Assembly (NCBI GenBank): GCA_017853715.1
Contig: JAFMIZ010000012.1
Coordinates: 1 to 42,772 of the forward strand
Direction: 5' to 3'
Origin: Pedosphaera sp.
GTDB taxonomy: Bacteria; Verrucomicrobiota; Verrucomicrobiia; Limisphaerales; DSYF01
DNA: 42,772 nt
The notes beneath the pieces were generated by a model. The model saw nothing but the letters and a program-made list of their open reading frames with translations, searched no databases and was not told the origin of the DNA. The translations under genes and the position numbers were made by a program. Each line of letters begins with the position of its first letter. The first letter of the stretch is position 1. Shown here piece by piece: positions 1 through 8,566 of the stretch.

Positions 1-800
1 GCCGCAGCAGTGCGCGCTTGCTCGGCAATTTCTTCCACGTCTGCAGCCGGCAATAACACCGAGACAGACCGCTTGTCCTTGCTGCTGCGCAGCACGCCAA
101 TGCCCACAAGCTTGCCATCGAGATTGAAGGTCGGTGTGCCGACGCCGCCGGAGGAGGCGCGGATGAATTCGCGCGGTTTCTTCACCAGCACGTTCACCTG
201 CCCGTTGTAAACCGTCGGCTGACGGTTCAACACTTCGTCGGCACGGCTGATGGAGACGACTTCCTCCGCGAGGCCCACCTTGGCGGAATCCTTCAAGTCC
301 ACCGCCTTGAACGTTGCATCCTTGAACTCCTTGGCATCGCTCTTAGCCCGAAGAAACGCCAGATCCAAGTCCACATCCTTCATGACCACTTCCGCGGGCA
401 CTTCCACGCCGTCGGGCATAATGATCTTGACCTCCTTCAACACGGACGAGGCCTCCAAGCGCACCGTGCCGCCGCCCATGCGCACCTCGCGTCCGCTGAT
501 CTCTTTGGCTGGGTCAATGCCGCTCAACGCCGTGACCATCATGCCATTCGTGCTGATGACGGTGCCCAGAATTTCCACTGTGCGCTCCTGATCGGGAATG
601 TTCACCGGTTCGCCCGAGCCACCCTCGGTCGTGTAACTCACCTTGCACACGCCGGAAATCCACAGCACCGAGTCCTGTCGCTCCGTCAAGATTTTGCGCG
701 CTGCTTCGATGGAGGGGTCAACGGGTGCGGCGGTTGAATCCCAAACGGTGATCAGGGCCACCACCAAGACAAGGGGTGAGCTTAATGTTTTAATTCTCAT
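1..800 (-). CDS. Secreted HtrA/trypsin-like protein lacking catalytic residues (C-terminus beyond window)
   Basis: The reading frame is open from an ATG at 800 to the window edge, giving about 266 residues, so the C-terminus is missing. Residues 1-25 form a signal peptide (MRIK, then a hydrophobic stretch to about DSTAA). The body follows the chymotrypsin-fold pattern of HtrA proteases: GTVISTNGMMVT at 79-90 matches the segment before the catalytic His, DLDLAFL at 144-150 matches the catalytic Asp segment, and FNLDGKLVGIGV at 225-236 matches the strand after the catalytic Ser. The His position is S93 (TALSG instead of TNHHV). The Ser position aligns with V220 (GGVGTP instead of GNSGGP), unless SGG at 217-219 is the real nucleophile loop with an insertion. 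It is probably a pseudoprotease. It starts 42 bases after the active HtrA gene on the same strand, so the two are probably co-transcribed. The start has no clear ribosome binding site. Confidence 0.75.
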   Translation of the reverse strand, partial: MRIKTLSSPLVLVVALITVWDSTAAPVDPSIEAARKILTERQDSVLWISGVCKVSYTTEGGSGEPVNIPDQERTVEILGTVISTNGMMVTALSGIDPAKEISGREVRMGGGTVRLEASSVLKEVKIIMPDGVEVPAEVVMKDVDLDLAFLRAKSDAKEFKDATFKAVDLKDSAKVGLAEEVVSISRADEVLNRQPTVYNGQVNVLVKKPREFIRASSGGVGTPTFNLDGKLVGIGVLRSSKDKRSVSVLLPAADVEEIAEQARTAA

Positions 801-842
801 GAAAATGTTGTGATAATCCAATGATTTTCGGGGCTGAACGGC

Positions 843-2993
843 CTACCACTTCGGCTCCAGTTCCAGGAACGCGGTATAGATACCCCGCTTGATGAACAGC
901 TTCACGCGCTGGGGCTTCTTTTGGGAAACGTCCTTCATCACCGCGCGCAAGGTGTCAATGCTGTCCACTGAACGCCCGCCCACGCTGAACAACACGTCGC
1001 CGGATCCCAGCCCGGCCAGCGCGGCCCAACCGCCCGACGTCACCGAGCTGATGCGGACGCCCTGTTGTGAATCATTGAGCCGCTCATTCACGCGGTCATT
1101 CAGCGACATCTCCCGCGCGGAAAACTCGAACAACTCGTCCTGGTATTCATCGAGGTCCGAAGCGGGTTTGGGGGTCTTGCCCAGCGTGGCCGTCCATTGC
1201 ATGGCTTCACCGGCGCGAACACCTGCCAATTCAGCCTCGCCGCCGACTTTGTATTGGCGGATGAGGTTGTCGAAGAGTTCGTCATCCGACGGGTTGCTGG
1301 CGGCGATGACCTGTCCATCGAGCTTCAAAAGAATGTCACCCGGCTTAAGCCCGGCTTTCTCGGCGGGCGAATCAGGAATGATCTGCGTCACGCGCACGCC
1401 CTTCTTGCCTTCGAGTCCCAACGCTTCAGCAATGTCCCGCGTCATGACCTGCGTTTCCGCACCCAGCCAGCCTTTGGCGGGCCGTTGCGGCTTGTCCAAT
1501 TCGACCTCGGGTCCAACTTTTGCAACGGTCACCAACTTTTCCAAATTGCGTTCAAAGCTGACCAATACGGGCTTGGGCTCACTCAAATCCTTGACGAAGC
1601 TCTCGGTCCAATCAGCGAGGTCCTTCACATTGGCGATCTCTTTGCCGCTCACGCCCGTGAGCACATCCCCCTCCTGCAACGGCGGCTTCGCTTCGGCCGT
1701 CGGGCCACCGCGCCGCACGCCGTCCACCAGCACTCCGCGCTGATCCTTGCGATTCATCTCCAGCGCTGAAACACGAGTGAAATCCCGCGCCGTGATCCCC
1801 CACTCCAGCAATTCCACCTCACGCGCTTCGTTGGCTTCGCGCTCAACCGTTTTGAGCGACCACTGCAACGGCTTGCCAGCGCGCACCCCCCGAATCGTCA
1901 CGGGCGTTCCCACGGGCATGGAAAGCATCAGGCGATTGAAGAGCGGCAAGTCCTCTGGCGCGCGAGCATCCACTACGGTTTGGCCGTTGTATTCCGTGAT
2001 GAAATCACCGGCTTGAATTCCGGCCACCTTGGCCGGGCTGTCGGGCAGAACAGTCGAAACCAGCACGCCCTTGCCTTCGGTCATCTCCTTCAAGAGCGGT
2101 TGCACTTCCAAGCCGATCCAACTGCGCGAAACATGGCCGTTCGCAATCAATTCCTTCGCCACCGCTTGGGCGAGATTGCCAGGGATGGCGCCGCCGAGAC
2201 TGCCAATGCCGACCTCGTTCACCCCGATGATCTCACCCTTCAGATTGACCAACGGTCCGCCCGAGTTACCGCCATAGATCACTGCGTCGTGGCCAATCCA
2301 GCGCACCAGTTCGCCAACATTTTCTCCGTCGAGCGTGAAACTGCCCGCGCCGCCCGGCGAAATCATCTCCGTGTTGGCGACCACGCCGCGGGTCACGGAT
2401 TGCGACAAGCCAGCAGGCGATCCCATGGCCAATACCACATCGCCCACCTGCACTTCGTCGGAATCGCCAAAATGCGCGACCGCGAGCGGCTTGGAGGGAT
2501 CCCGGCGCGTGGAGAAATCAATCTTCAGGATCGCCAAGTCGGTGAGCGCGTCGGTGCCGATGAGTTCAGCGTCCACTTCCTCGCGATCCGACAGGCGGCA
2601 AACAATGCGCGTGGCGCGCCCGGCCACGTGGTGATTGGTCAGGATATAACCGTCCTTGGAAATGATGGTGCCGCTGCCGGAATAACGCTCCTTGCGCATC
2701 CGCCCGCCTGCCCCCTGCTCAGCCACGACATGAATCCGCACCAACGCCGGGTAGACCGCTTCCACCGCGGGTTGAATCTCGGCGCGATTGGACTCAAGGC
2801 TGCGCGGTGACGAGCAACCTACAAAGGAGCAGAGCGAGATGACCAGCGCTGCAGTAGCCAAGCGAGGAGCGCCCAAGGACTGGGTTTGACGGTGGAGATG
2901 AAATGACTCAGACACAATTAGGCCAAGGACACTTGAAGCAGCAATGGGGTTCAAGATTTCTTTTCGAGCGACACTCTCAGAAGTGAATTGCAT
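843..2993 (-). CDS. HtrA/DegP-type serine protease, lipoprotein, multiple PDZ domains
   Basis: Envelope serine endoprotease of the HtrA family, expected to degrade or sense misfolded exported proteins. With the 716-residue start, the catalytic triad is visible as H122 (TNHHVAG), D152 (TDLAIL) and S244 (GGNSGGP). After the protease domain come three or four PDZ-like modules, roughly 295-390, 395-490, 495-600 and 625-716, each with a G-(D/V)-(F/V)-(I/L) carboxylate-binding type segment. This is more than the two of DegP. A lipobox-like sequence (SFVGC, C60) sits unusually far from the first ATG at 2993. A TTG at 2876 would give a normal lipoprotein signal peptide (about 20 residues before the Cys) and may be the true start. 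The gene is divergent from argB, whose start lies 31 bases away, and is followed by the catalytically dead paralogue. Confidence 0.9.
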   Translation of the reverse strand: MQFTSESVARKEILNPIAASSVLGLIVSESFHLHRQTQSLGAPRLATAALVISLCSFVGCSSPRSLESNRAEIQPAVEAVYPALVRIHVVAEQGAGGRMRKERYSGSGTIISKDGYILTNHHVAGRATRIVCRLSDREEVDAELIGTDALTDLAILKIDFSTRRDPSKPLAVAHFGDSDEVQVGDVVLAMGSPAGLSQSVTRGVVANTEMISPGGAGSFTLDGENVGELVRWIGHDAVIYGGNSGGPLVNLKGEIIGVNEVGIGSLGGAIPGNLAQAVAKELIANGHVSRSWIGLEVQPLLKEMTEGKGVLVSTVLPDSPAKVAGIQAGDFITEYNGQTVVDARAPEDLPLFNRLMLSMPVGTPVTIRGVRAGKPLQWSLKTVEREANEAREVELLEWGITARDFTRVSALEMNRKDQRGVLVDGVRRGGPTAEAKPPLQEGDVLTGVSGKEIANVKDLADWTESFVKDLSEPKPVLVSFERNLEKLVTVAKVGPEVELDKPQRPAKGWLGAETQVMTRDIAEALGLEGKKGVRVTQIIPDSPAEKAGLKPGDILLKLDGQVIAASNPSDDELFDNLIRQYKVGGEAELAGVRAGEAMQWTATLGKTPKPASDLDEYQDELFEFSAREMSLNDRVNERLNDSQQGVRISSVTSGGWAALAGLGSGDVLFSVGGRSVDSIDTLRAVMKDVSQKKPQRVKLFIKRGIYTAFLELEPKW

Positions 2994-3023
2994 CCGGCGC
3001 GCACCCGGCCTTTTCTATGCGGG

Positions 3024-3905
3024 ATGCAAGACCTGATTGCCAAAGCCGCGACGTTGCTCGAGGCGTTGCCCTACATCCAGAAGTTCAGCGGGAAAACCTT
3101 CGTCGTGAAATACGGCGGATCGTTCATGGATTCGCCCGACCCGTCGGTGCGCAACGGCGTCGCGCGCGACATCGTTTTTCTGGAAGCGGTCGAGATCAAC
3201 CCCGTCGTGGTGCATGGGGGTGGCAAGGCCATCACCCGCGCCATGGAAGCCGCCGGGTTGCAGGCGAATTTCATCCAAGGCATGCGCGTGACCGACGAGG
3301 AGACCGTCAACGTGGTGGACCGCGTGCTGTCGCGCGAAATCAATCCCGAGATCGTCAAGACCATCGAATCGCTCGGCGGGAAGGCGCGCGGGTTCAGCGG
3401 CGCGGACATTTTCAAGTGCCGCAAGCTGTGGCTCGATGACAAGGAAAACCCCGGCCAGAAGATTGGTGTGGGCTATGTCGGCGAGGTGATCGAGGTGAAT
3501 ACCGACCCGTTGCGGCAGTGCATCCGCCGCGGCGTCACGCCGGTCATCAGTCCGGTGGCGCTCGGCGAGGACGGCAACATTTACAACTGCAACGCCGATG
3601 TCGCCGCCGCGCAAGCCGCCATCGCGCTCGCAGCCAAGCGCCTCGTGTTCATGAGCGATGTTCCGGGCTTGATGCGCAATCCCAAGGATCCGAACACCGT
3701 CATCGCTCACCTGCAAACCACCGAAGTTCCGGCCCTGAAAGCAGCGGGCATCGTGGACAAGGGCATGATTCCCAAGGTGGACAGCGCCGTGGCCGCCATC
3801 AAAAGCGGCGTCGAGAAGGTCTCCTTCGTGGACGGACGCGTGCCGCACGCCGTGATGCTGGAAATCTTCACCGACGAAGGCGTCGGCACGGAAGTGGTGT
3901 TGTAA
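3024..3905 (+). CDS. argB: Acetylglutamate kinase
   Basis: Phosphorylates N-acetyl-L-glutamate with ATP, the second step of the acetylated arginine pathway, in the cytoplasm. The amino-acid kinase fold is clear: KYGGSFM near the N-terminus (phosphate-binding Lys), VVHGGGKAIT for the acetylglutamate site, NCNADVAAAQAAIAL, and FMSDVPGLM with a downstream KGMIPKVDSA segment that binds nucleotide. Length 293 residues is normal for the family. I chose ATG 3024 (MQDLIAKAATLLEALPYIQKF), which matches family N-termini; an in-frame ATG at 2988 would add 12 unrelated residues. No other arg genes are adjacent. It may be the first gene of a same-strand run with the nucleotidyltransferase, DUF192 and nadE genes. 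Confidence 0.95.
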   Translation: MQDLIAKAATLLEALPYIQKFSGKTFVVKYGGSFMDSPDPSVRNGVARDIVFLEAVEINPVVVHGGGKAITRAMEAAGLQANFIQGMRVTDEETVNVVDRVLSREINPEIVKTIESLGGKARGFSGADIFKCRKLWLDDKENPGQKIGVGYVGEVIEVNTDPLRQCIRRGVTPVISPVALGEDGNIYNCNADVAAAQAAIALAAKRLVFMSDVPGLMRNPKDPNTVIAHLQTTEVPALKAAGIVDKGMIPKVDSAVAAIKSGVEKVSFVDGRVPHAVMLEIFTDEGVGTEVVL

Positions 3906-3950
3906 CGATTTACGATGGGCGATTTTGGATTTACGCTGTGGGCAACAAAA

Positions 3951-4517
3951 ATGAACCACGACGCGCACATTTTGAGGGAAGGCACCGGCACCAGCGGTGT
4001 CATCGCCTCGGCGCGTCTGGCGGTGGAGAAGCTCGCCGACCATGACATTCCTCATCTCATTGTTGGCGGCCTTGCCGTGCAGGAACACGGCTATCCTCGG
4101 GCAACGATTGATGTGGATATTGTGGTGCCGGATGTCCTCGATGCAGTCGAATGGCTGACTGCTGATCTCGCCGGCCCGTTCCGCAAAGTTCCCGAAGTGG
4201 CAGACCGCATTGAGGACAGCCGCAACGGCGTGTGCATAGACCTTCTGCCTGCGGACCGGGTGGTGAAACGCGGTTGTAAAGTGCCCTTCCCCAAGCCGGT
4301 CAAAGTGACCGAGCAACTTCAGATTGTTTCGCTGGAGCAACTGATTTCTCTGAAGCTGGACAGCGCCGCCAACTCCCCGCTCCGCCGCTTGCGCGACAAG
4401 ACGGATGTGGTGGAACTGATCACCCGCCGCCAATTGCCGCGCGACCTGACTGTCGCCGAACCCGTGCGTCAGGCCTACCTCGAACTGTGGGACGGCCTGC
4501 AAGCCGAGCCAAAGTAA
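3951..4517 (+). CDS. Nucleotidyltransferase-fold protein (AbiEii/MNT-like)
   Basis: About 188 residues. The nucleotidyltransferase signature is visible as HLIVGGLAVQEHGYPRATIDVDIVV: a GG helix turn followed by T-x-D-x-D carboxylates that would bind metal. The C-terminal part has the RLRDKTDVVELI helix seen in stand-alone nucleotidyltransferases related to AbiEii toxins. I chose ATG 3951 (MNHDAH) rather than ATG 3915, because the 12 extra residues are encoded by an AT-rich stretch (cgatttacgatgggcgattt) that looks like a short dispersed intergenic repeat. No antitoxin-like partner gene is next to it, so a toxin role is not supported. The substrate is unknown. Confidence 0.75.
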   Translation: MNHDAHILREGTGTSGVIASARLAVEKLADHDIPHLIVGGLAVQEHGYPRATIDVDIVVPDVLDAVEWLTADLAGPFRKVPEVADRIEDSRNGVCIDLLPADRVVKRGCKVPFPKPVKVTEQLQIVSLEQLISLKLDSAANSPLRRLRDKTDVVELITRRQLPRDLTVAEPVRQAYLELWDGLQAEPK

Positions 4518-4562
4518 GTTGCCAATTTGCCGCCGTTCACCCAGCCTTACGGAGTGAAGTTC

Positions 4563-5081
4563 ATGCGGAACATGGCTGCGGTGTTGCTGGCATTCTTGCT
4601 TTGCGGATGCGGGAACAAGACTGCGCCCACGCCTCCCGCCAATCAGCCCGTTCAAGCTCTCGCAGCGGGCGAACCCACACACGCCCAGGACCGCCTGCCC
4701 ACCATCAAGCTCTGGGTGGGACCGGCGCAAATCACCGCTGAGATCGCCTCCACCGCCGAACAAATCAGAACCGGCATGATGTTTCGCACCAACCTGCCCG
4801 ATTCCGAGGGTATGCTGTTCGTCTTCCGCCAGCCGCATCAGGCGGGATTCTGGATGAAGAACTGCCCCCTGCCCTTGTCCTGCGCCTACATTGACCCACA
4901 GGGTGTCATTCTGGAACTGCACGATATGGAAACGCACAACACCAATTCCATCACGGCCAGCACGGACCAAGTGATGTTCGTGCTGGAGACTTCGCGCGGC
5001 TGGTTCGAGCGGAACGGCATTCGCACCAACATGGTCATCGAAACCGAGCGCGGCCCACTGCTGCAGACCTTCTTCAAGTAA
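4563..5081 (+). CDS. DUF192 family lipoprotein
   Basis: About 172 residues. The N-terminus MRNMAAVLLAFLLCGC is a lipoprotein signal peptide with C16 as the lipidated residue, followed by a Pro/Ala-rich linker. The body is a typical DUF192 domain: TAEQIRTGMMFRTNLPDSEG, then FWMKNCPLPLSCAYID, then a conserved DMETHN-like segment. Function of the family is unknown. The ATG at 4563 is preferred over 4527 because it places the signal peptide at the N-terminus. It ends 2 bases before the GTG start of nadE, suggesting translation coupling. The 45 bases after the nucleotidyltransferase gene hold no terminator. Confidence 0.85.
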   Translation: MRNMAAVLLAFLLCGCGNKTAPTPPANQPVQALAAGEPTHAQDRLPTIKLWVGPAQITAEIASTAEQIRTGMMFRTNLPDSEGMLFVFRQPHQAGFWMKNCPLPLSCAYIDPQGVILELHDMETHNTNSITASTDQVMFVLETSRGWFERNGIRTNMVIETERGPLLQTFFK

Positions 5082-5083
5082 CC

Positions 5084-6721
5084 GTGAAGCTTGCCCTCGC
5101 CCAACTCAACACCACGGTCGGCGACGTCGCTGGCAACCAGGCAAAAATCCTCGCTGCCTACCAACGCGCCGTCGCGGCGGGCGCGGACCTGGTGCTGTGC
5201 CCGGAGCTGGCACTCACGGGTTATCCTCCGCGCGATCTCGTGTTGCGTCGCAGCCTCGTTCAACAAAATCTCGCCGCGCTTGAACGCCTCGCCGCCGCCA
5301 CGGGCAAGACCGGCCTGCTCGTCGGGTTCGTCGGCGACAACACCGACCTGCCCGGACGCAACGTCAGCAATGCCGCCGCCCTGTTGCAGAACGGCCGAAT
5401 CCTCACCGCACGCGCGAAGACGTTGCTGCCGACGTACGACGTGTTCGACGAGGACCGTTATTTTGAACCGGCGGAAAAGAATGAGCCGGTTGAATTCAAC
5501 GGACAGCGAATCGGCATCACGATCTGCGAAGACATCTGGAATGATGAGGATTTTTGGCCCGTGCGCCGTTACGAGCACAACCCGCCCGTGGAGCTGGCCG
5601 AGGCTGGTGCACGCATCCTCCTGAACATTTCCGCATCACCGTGGCATCTCGGCAAAGACACCACGCGGCGGTCCATGCTCCAAAGCCTTGCACAGAAGAC
5701 CAAATGCCCGGTGGTGTTCTGCAATCAAGTCGGCGGCAATGACGAACTCGTGTTTGACGGCGGCAGCATGGTGTTCGATGCCGCGGGCGCGTTGATCGCG
5801 GAGGGAAAGCATTTCGAGGAAGACTTGGTAGTGGTGGAGTTAGCGGACGGATCTGCGATTTCCCCAGCCGCTCCCTGCGACGAGGAACTGCTCTTTAAAG
5901 CGTTGACGCTAGGCCTGCGTGACTATCTGACCAAGTGCGGGTTCAAGTCAGCGGTGATCGGCTTAAGCGGTGGCATTGATTCGGCGTTGGTGGCCGTGCT
6001 GGCAGAAGCGGCGCTCGGCAAGGAAAACGTGCGCGGCGTCTCCCTGCCCTCGCAATACAGTTCTCAAGGCAGCCTCGACGATGCGCGCAAGCTCGCCGAG
6101 AACCTCGGCATTCAATATGACGTCATTCCCATTCAGCCTCCGTTCCTCGCCGTGAAGGAGCAATTGAGAGGTGTTTTTGCAGGCCGAGCGGAGGACACGA
6201 CGGAGGAAAACATCCAGGCGCGTTTACGCGGCGTGATTCTGATGGGGCTCTCCAACAAGTTTGGCTCGCTACTCCTGACCACGGGCAACAAGAGCGAACT
6301 GGCAGTGGGCTATTGCACGCTTTACGGCGACATGTGCGGCGGTCTCGCGGTCATCAGCGACGTGCCCAAGATGATGGTCTATCGGCTTGCCAAATGGATC
6401 AATCGCGAGCGCGAGATCATCCCGGCGGACACCATCACCAAGCCGCCATCCGCCGAGTTGCGCCCGGACCAGAAAGATCAAGATTCACTACCGCCCTACG
6501 AAGTCCTGGATGCCATCCTCGAAGCCTACGTGGTGGACTGCAAATCACCGGCGGACATCATCAAGGCAGGCTTCAGCGAAGCGGGCGTGAAGCGCGTGGT
6601 GAAGCTGATTGACGGGGCCGAATACAAACGCCGCCAAGCCGCGCCCGGCCTGAAAGTGACCAGCAAAGCCTTCGGCGTGGGCCGCCGCATTCCCGTAGCG
6701 CAACGCTACCGGGAAGTTTGA
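5084..6721 (+). CDS. nadE: Glutamine-dependent NAD+ synthase
   Basis: Makes NAD+ from deamido-NAD+ with ATP, using ammonia released from glutamine by its own N-terminal domain. Residues 1-260 are a nitrilase-type amidohydrolase domain with the Glu-Lys-Cys triad visible as E41 (CPELALTGYPP), K112 (ARAKTLLP) and C148 (TICEDIW). Residues about 270-545 are the synthetase domain with the PP-loop SGGIDSAL at 295-302 and a typical STTGNKSE-like segment (LLTTGNKSELAVGYCTLYGD). Total 545 residues is normal for the two-domain form. The start is a GTG immediately after the DUF192 stop, and no Shine-Dalgarno sequence is obvious, so coupling is likely. Confidence 0.95.
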   Translation: MKLALAQLNTTVGDVAGNQAKILAAYQRAVAAGADLVLCPELALTGYPPRDLVLRRSLVQQNLAALERLAAATGKTGLLVGFVGDNTDLPGRNVSNAAALLQNGRILTARAKTLLPTYDVFDEDRYFEPAEKNEPVEFNGQRIGITICEDIWNDEDFWPVRRYEHNPPVELAEAGARILLNISASPWHLGKDTTRRSMLQSLAQKTKCPVVFCNQVGGNDELVFDGGSMVFDAAGALIAEGKHFEEDLVVVELADGSAISPAAPCDEELLFKALTLGLRDYLTKCGFKSAVIGLSGGIDSALVAVLAEAALGKENVRGVSLPSQYSSQGSLDDARKLAENLGIQYDVIPIQPPFLAVKEQLRGVFAGRAEDTTEENIQARLRGVILMGLSNKFGSLLLTTGNKSELAVGYCTLYGDMCGGLAVISDVPKMMVYRLAKWINREREIIPADTITKPPSAELRPDQKDQDSLPPYEVLDAILEAYVVDCKSPADIIKAGFSEAGVKRVVKLIDGAEYKRRQAAPGLKVTSKAFGVGRRIPVAQRYREV

Positions 6722-6722
6722 C

Positions 6723-7208
6723 TCACGAATACAACTTCGTCTCCGCTTCCCTGATCAACGCCAGTGCCTTCTCCGGCTTGTCCACCGTGAGCAACACCTG
6801 ACGCAGCTTGGCGTCACGCAATACGCGACTTACCCGCGCCAGCACACCCAGATGTTCGGTGACGGTGGGCGCGATGAGCAGGAAGAACAGTTGCGCGGGC
6901 TTGCCGTCAATCGCGCCATACGGAATCCCCTTGGCATGACGACCGAAGACGATGACCGGTTTGTCCACCAATCCCACGAGGGCGTTGCGCGCGTGCGGCA
7001 ATGCCACGCCATCCCCGATGCCGGTGCTGTGCAGTTGTTCGCGTTCGTGCAGGGCGCGCAACAGCTTGTTCCGCATCTCGAAGTTCTCCTCGACACGTGG
7101 GATCAGATCCACCAGCTCCTCCAACACCCCATCGCGGTCGCGACCGGCGAGGTTAAGCTTGATGGTGGGAATGGAGAGCAATTCGTTGAGGACAATGCCA
7201 CTTGCCAT
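6723..7208 (-). CDS. PTS EIIA (fructose/nitrogen type) domain protein
   Basis: A single PTS EIIA type-2 domain of 161 residues. The phospho-accepting His is visible in GVALPHARN, preceded by LHSTGIGDG, and the C-terminal half has the LLIAP-EHLGVLARVSRVLRD pattern of the family. Stand-alone EIIA proteins of this kind (PtsN-like) usually act as regulators rather than sugar transporters, and no sugar-specific EIIB/EIIC genes are nearby. It is convergent with nadE, whose stop lies 1 base from its own stop. It is not next to rpoN or hpf, the usual ptsN neighbours, so the ptsN symbol is not assigned. Confidence 0.88.
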   Translation of the reverse strand: MASGIVLNELLSIPTIKLNLAGRDRDGVLEELVDLIPRVEENFEMRNKLLRALHEREQLHSTGIGDGVALPHARNALVGLVDKPVIVFGRHAKGIPYGAIDGKPAQLFFLLIAPTVTEHLGVLARVSRVLRDAKLRQVLLTVDKPEKALALIREAETKLYS

Positions 7209-7295
7209 GCCACAAGTTTAGGCGAGGCGGGGTGGAGTTGAAGGAAAATGTTCGGATTGCCCGCATCCGTCGGCTTCGCTAGTGTTGCGGCGGCA

Positions 7296-7371
7296 GGGCG
7301 CTTGGCGCAGCGGCTAGCGCATCTCGTTTACACCGAGGTGGTCGGGGGTTCGAATCCCTCAGCGCCCACCA
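7296..7371 (+). tRNA. tRNA-Val (anticodon UAC)
   Basis: A full 76-base cloverleaf can be folded by eye. The 7-bp acceptor stem pairs 7296-7302 with 7361-7367 perfectly, and the D stem is GCGC/GCGC. The anticodon stem TCTCG/CGAGG holds the loop TTTACAC (anticodon TAC, valine), and the T arm has the TTCGAAT loop. The terminal CCA is encoded (7369-7371). It ends about 50 bases before the amidase start on the same strand. Confidence 0.96.
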
Positions 7372-7421
7372 CTTTCCCCAAAACGCTTGTCAGCACCCGC
7401 TTCAACCGCACAATGGCGCGC

Positions 7422-8564
7422 ATGTCCAAGTCCGCCCTGCAACTCTTTCTGCTGTTGTTGATGACTTTTGCCGCCCATGGCAAGCCATCCCTGACGCATG
7501 AGACCGGGAAAGCCAAGAAGACCGCTGACATGCCGATGGATTTGGACCTCACCGAGGGTCAGCCACAACCTACCAACGCAGCCCCCCAGACACCGCCAAA
7601 GGCAGCGAAGAATACGCCGCCGCGCAAAGTCAACGCCGTAGCCCCAACGAACTCTGTTCCCGCGCCATCAGCCCCGGCCTACATGGTCCCAACGGAGAAC
7701 TGGGTGGCTTTGGATCGCTGGGCCAAACAGAACAAGCTCCCGGGATTGGAAAACCTCTCCACACCCGGAGCGCCATTGTATGAGCTGCGCGCTCCCATCG
7801 GGAGCTTTCAAATCCGACCGGGCAGCAACTTGGCAGCATGGAGCGGACTCGAACTCCGTCTCGGATTTGAGCCACAACTCATCGCCGACACGCCACTCCT
7901 GCATCGGCTGGACCTCGAAAAGAATCTTGTTCCGCTGCTGGTGGGAGGCGCACCCCACGTCACCGCCCAACGCGTCATAGTGCTGGACCCCGGCCACGGC
8001 GGCACCGACAGCGGCACCCGCAGCGCGGAGGGGGATTTGGAGAAGGACCACACGCTGGATTGGGCATTGCGGCTCGCTTCGTTGCTGCGTACTCAAGGAT
8101 GGACGGTTGCCCTTACACGGACCAACGATACCCAGATGTCCCTGACCGACCGGGTGGCCTTCACTGACCGCCATCGCGCCGACTTATTCTTGAGCCTGCA
8201 CTTCAACGCCACGACCCAACCCTATCACGCGGGCATCGAAACCTATTGCGTCACCCCAATGGGAATGCCATCCAACGTCACGCGCAGCTACGAGGACAAT
8301 ACGACACTCGTTTTTCCCAACAACCTGTTCGACGCGCAAAACCTCCAACTTGCCCTGAACATCCATCGCGCCATCCTGAAAGCCACCGGCGGACGTGATC
8401 GCGGGGTGCGCCGCGCGCGGTTTCTCTCCGTGTTACGGGCGCAAAACCGCCCCGCCGTCCTGATTGAAGGTGGCTACCTCTCGAATCCGGACGAAGCAAA
8501 GCTGATCATCAGCGAGGACTACCGGCAGAAGCTGGCGCAAGCGGTCGCCGATGCGCTCAAATAG
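7422..8564 (+). CDS. N-acetylmuramoyl-L-alanine amidase (Amidase_3), secreted
   Basis: Zinc-dependent peptidoglycan amidase that cleaves the bond between N-acetylmuramic acid and the stem peptide. From ATG 7422 the protein has 380 residues. It has a signal peptide (MSKSALQLFLLLLMTFAAHG), a Pro/Ala-rich low-complexity linker to about residue 90, a small poorly defined region (90-180), then the catalytic domain. Zinc ligands are H192 (LDPGHGG), E207 (EGDLEKDH) and H260 (LSLHFNA), and the catalytic Glu is E349 (VLIEGGYLSN). ATG 7413 is an alternative start. The frame is open back to 7248, but that part overlaps the tRNA and is not coding. The next gene starts 2 bases after its stop. Confidence 0.93.
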   Translation: MSKSALQLFLLLLMTFAAHGKPSLTHETGKAKKTADMPMDLDLTEGQPQPTNAAPQTPPKAAKNTPPRKVNAVAPTNSVPAPSAPAYMVPTENWVALDRWAKQNKLPGLENLSTPGAPLYELRAPIGSFQIRPGSNLAAWSGLELRLGFEPQLIADTPLLHRLDLEKNLVPLLVGGAPHVTAQRVIVLDPGHGGTDSGTRSAEGDLEKDHTLDWALRLASLLRTQGWTVALTRTNDTQMSLTDRVAFTDRHRADLFLSLHFNATTQPYHAGIETYCVTPMGMPSNVTRSYEDNTTLVFPNNLFDAQNLQLALNIHRAILKATGGRDRGVRRARFLSVLRAQNRPAVLIEGGYLSNPDEAKLIISEDYRQKLAQAVADALK

Positions 8565-8566
8565 CT

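Noticed and set aside
3951-4517. AbiEii-type toxin-antitoxin system
   Set aside because: The nucleotidyltransferase has no adjacent antitoxin or winged-helix partner; the neighbours are argB and a DUF192 gene, so only the fold is claimed.
3015-4970. 651-codon open frame on the minus strand across argB, the nucleotidyltransferase gene and DUF192
   Set aside because: It is antisense to three recognisable plus-strand genes, has a His/Arg/Gly-rich composition typical of GC-rich shadow frames, and shows no domain.
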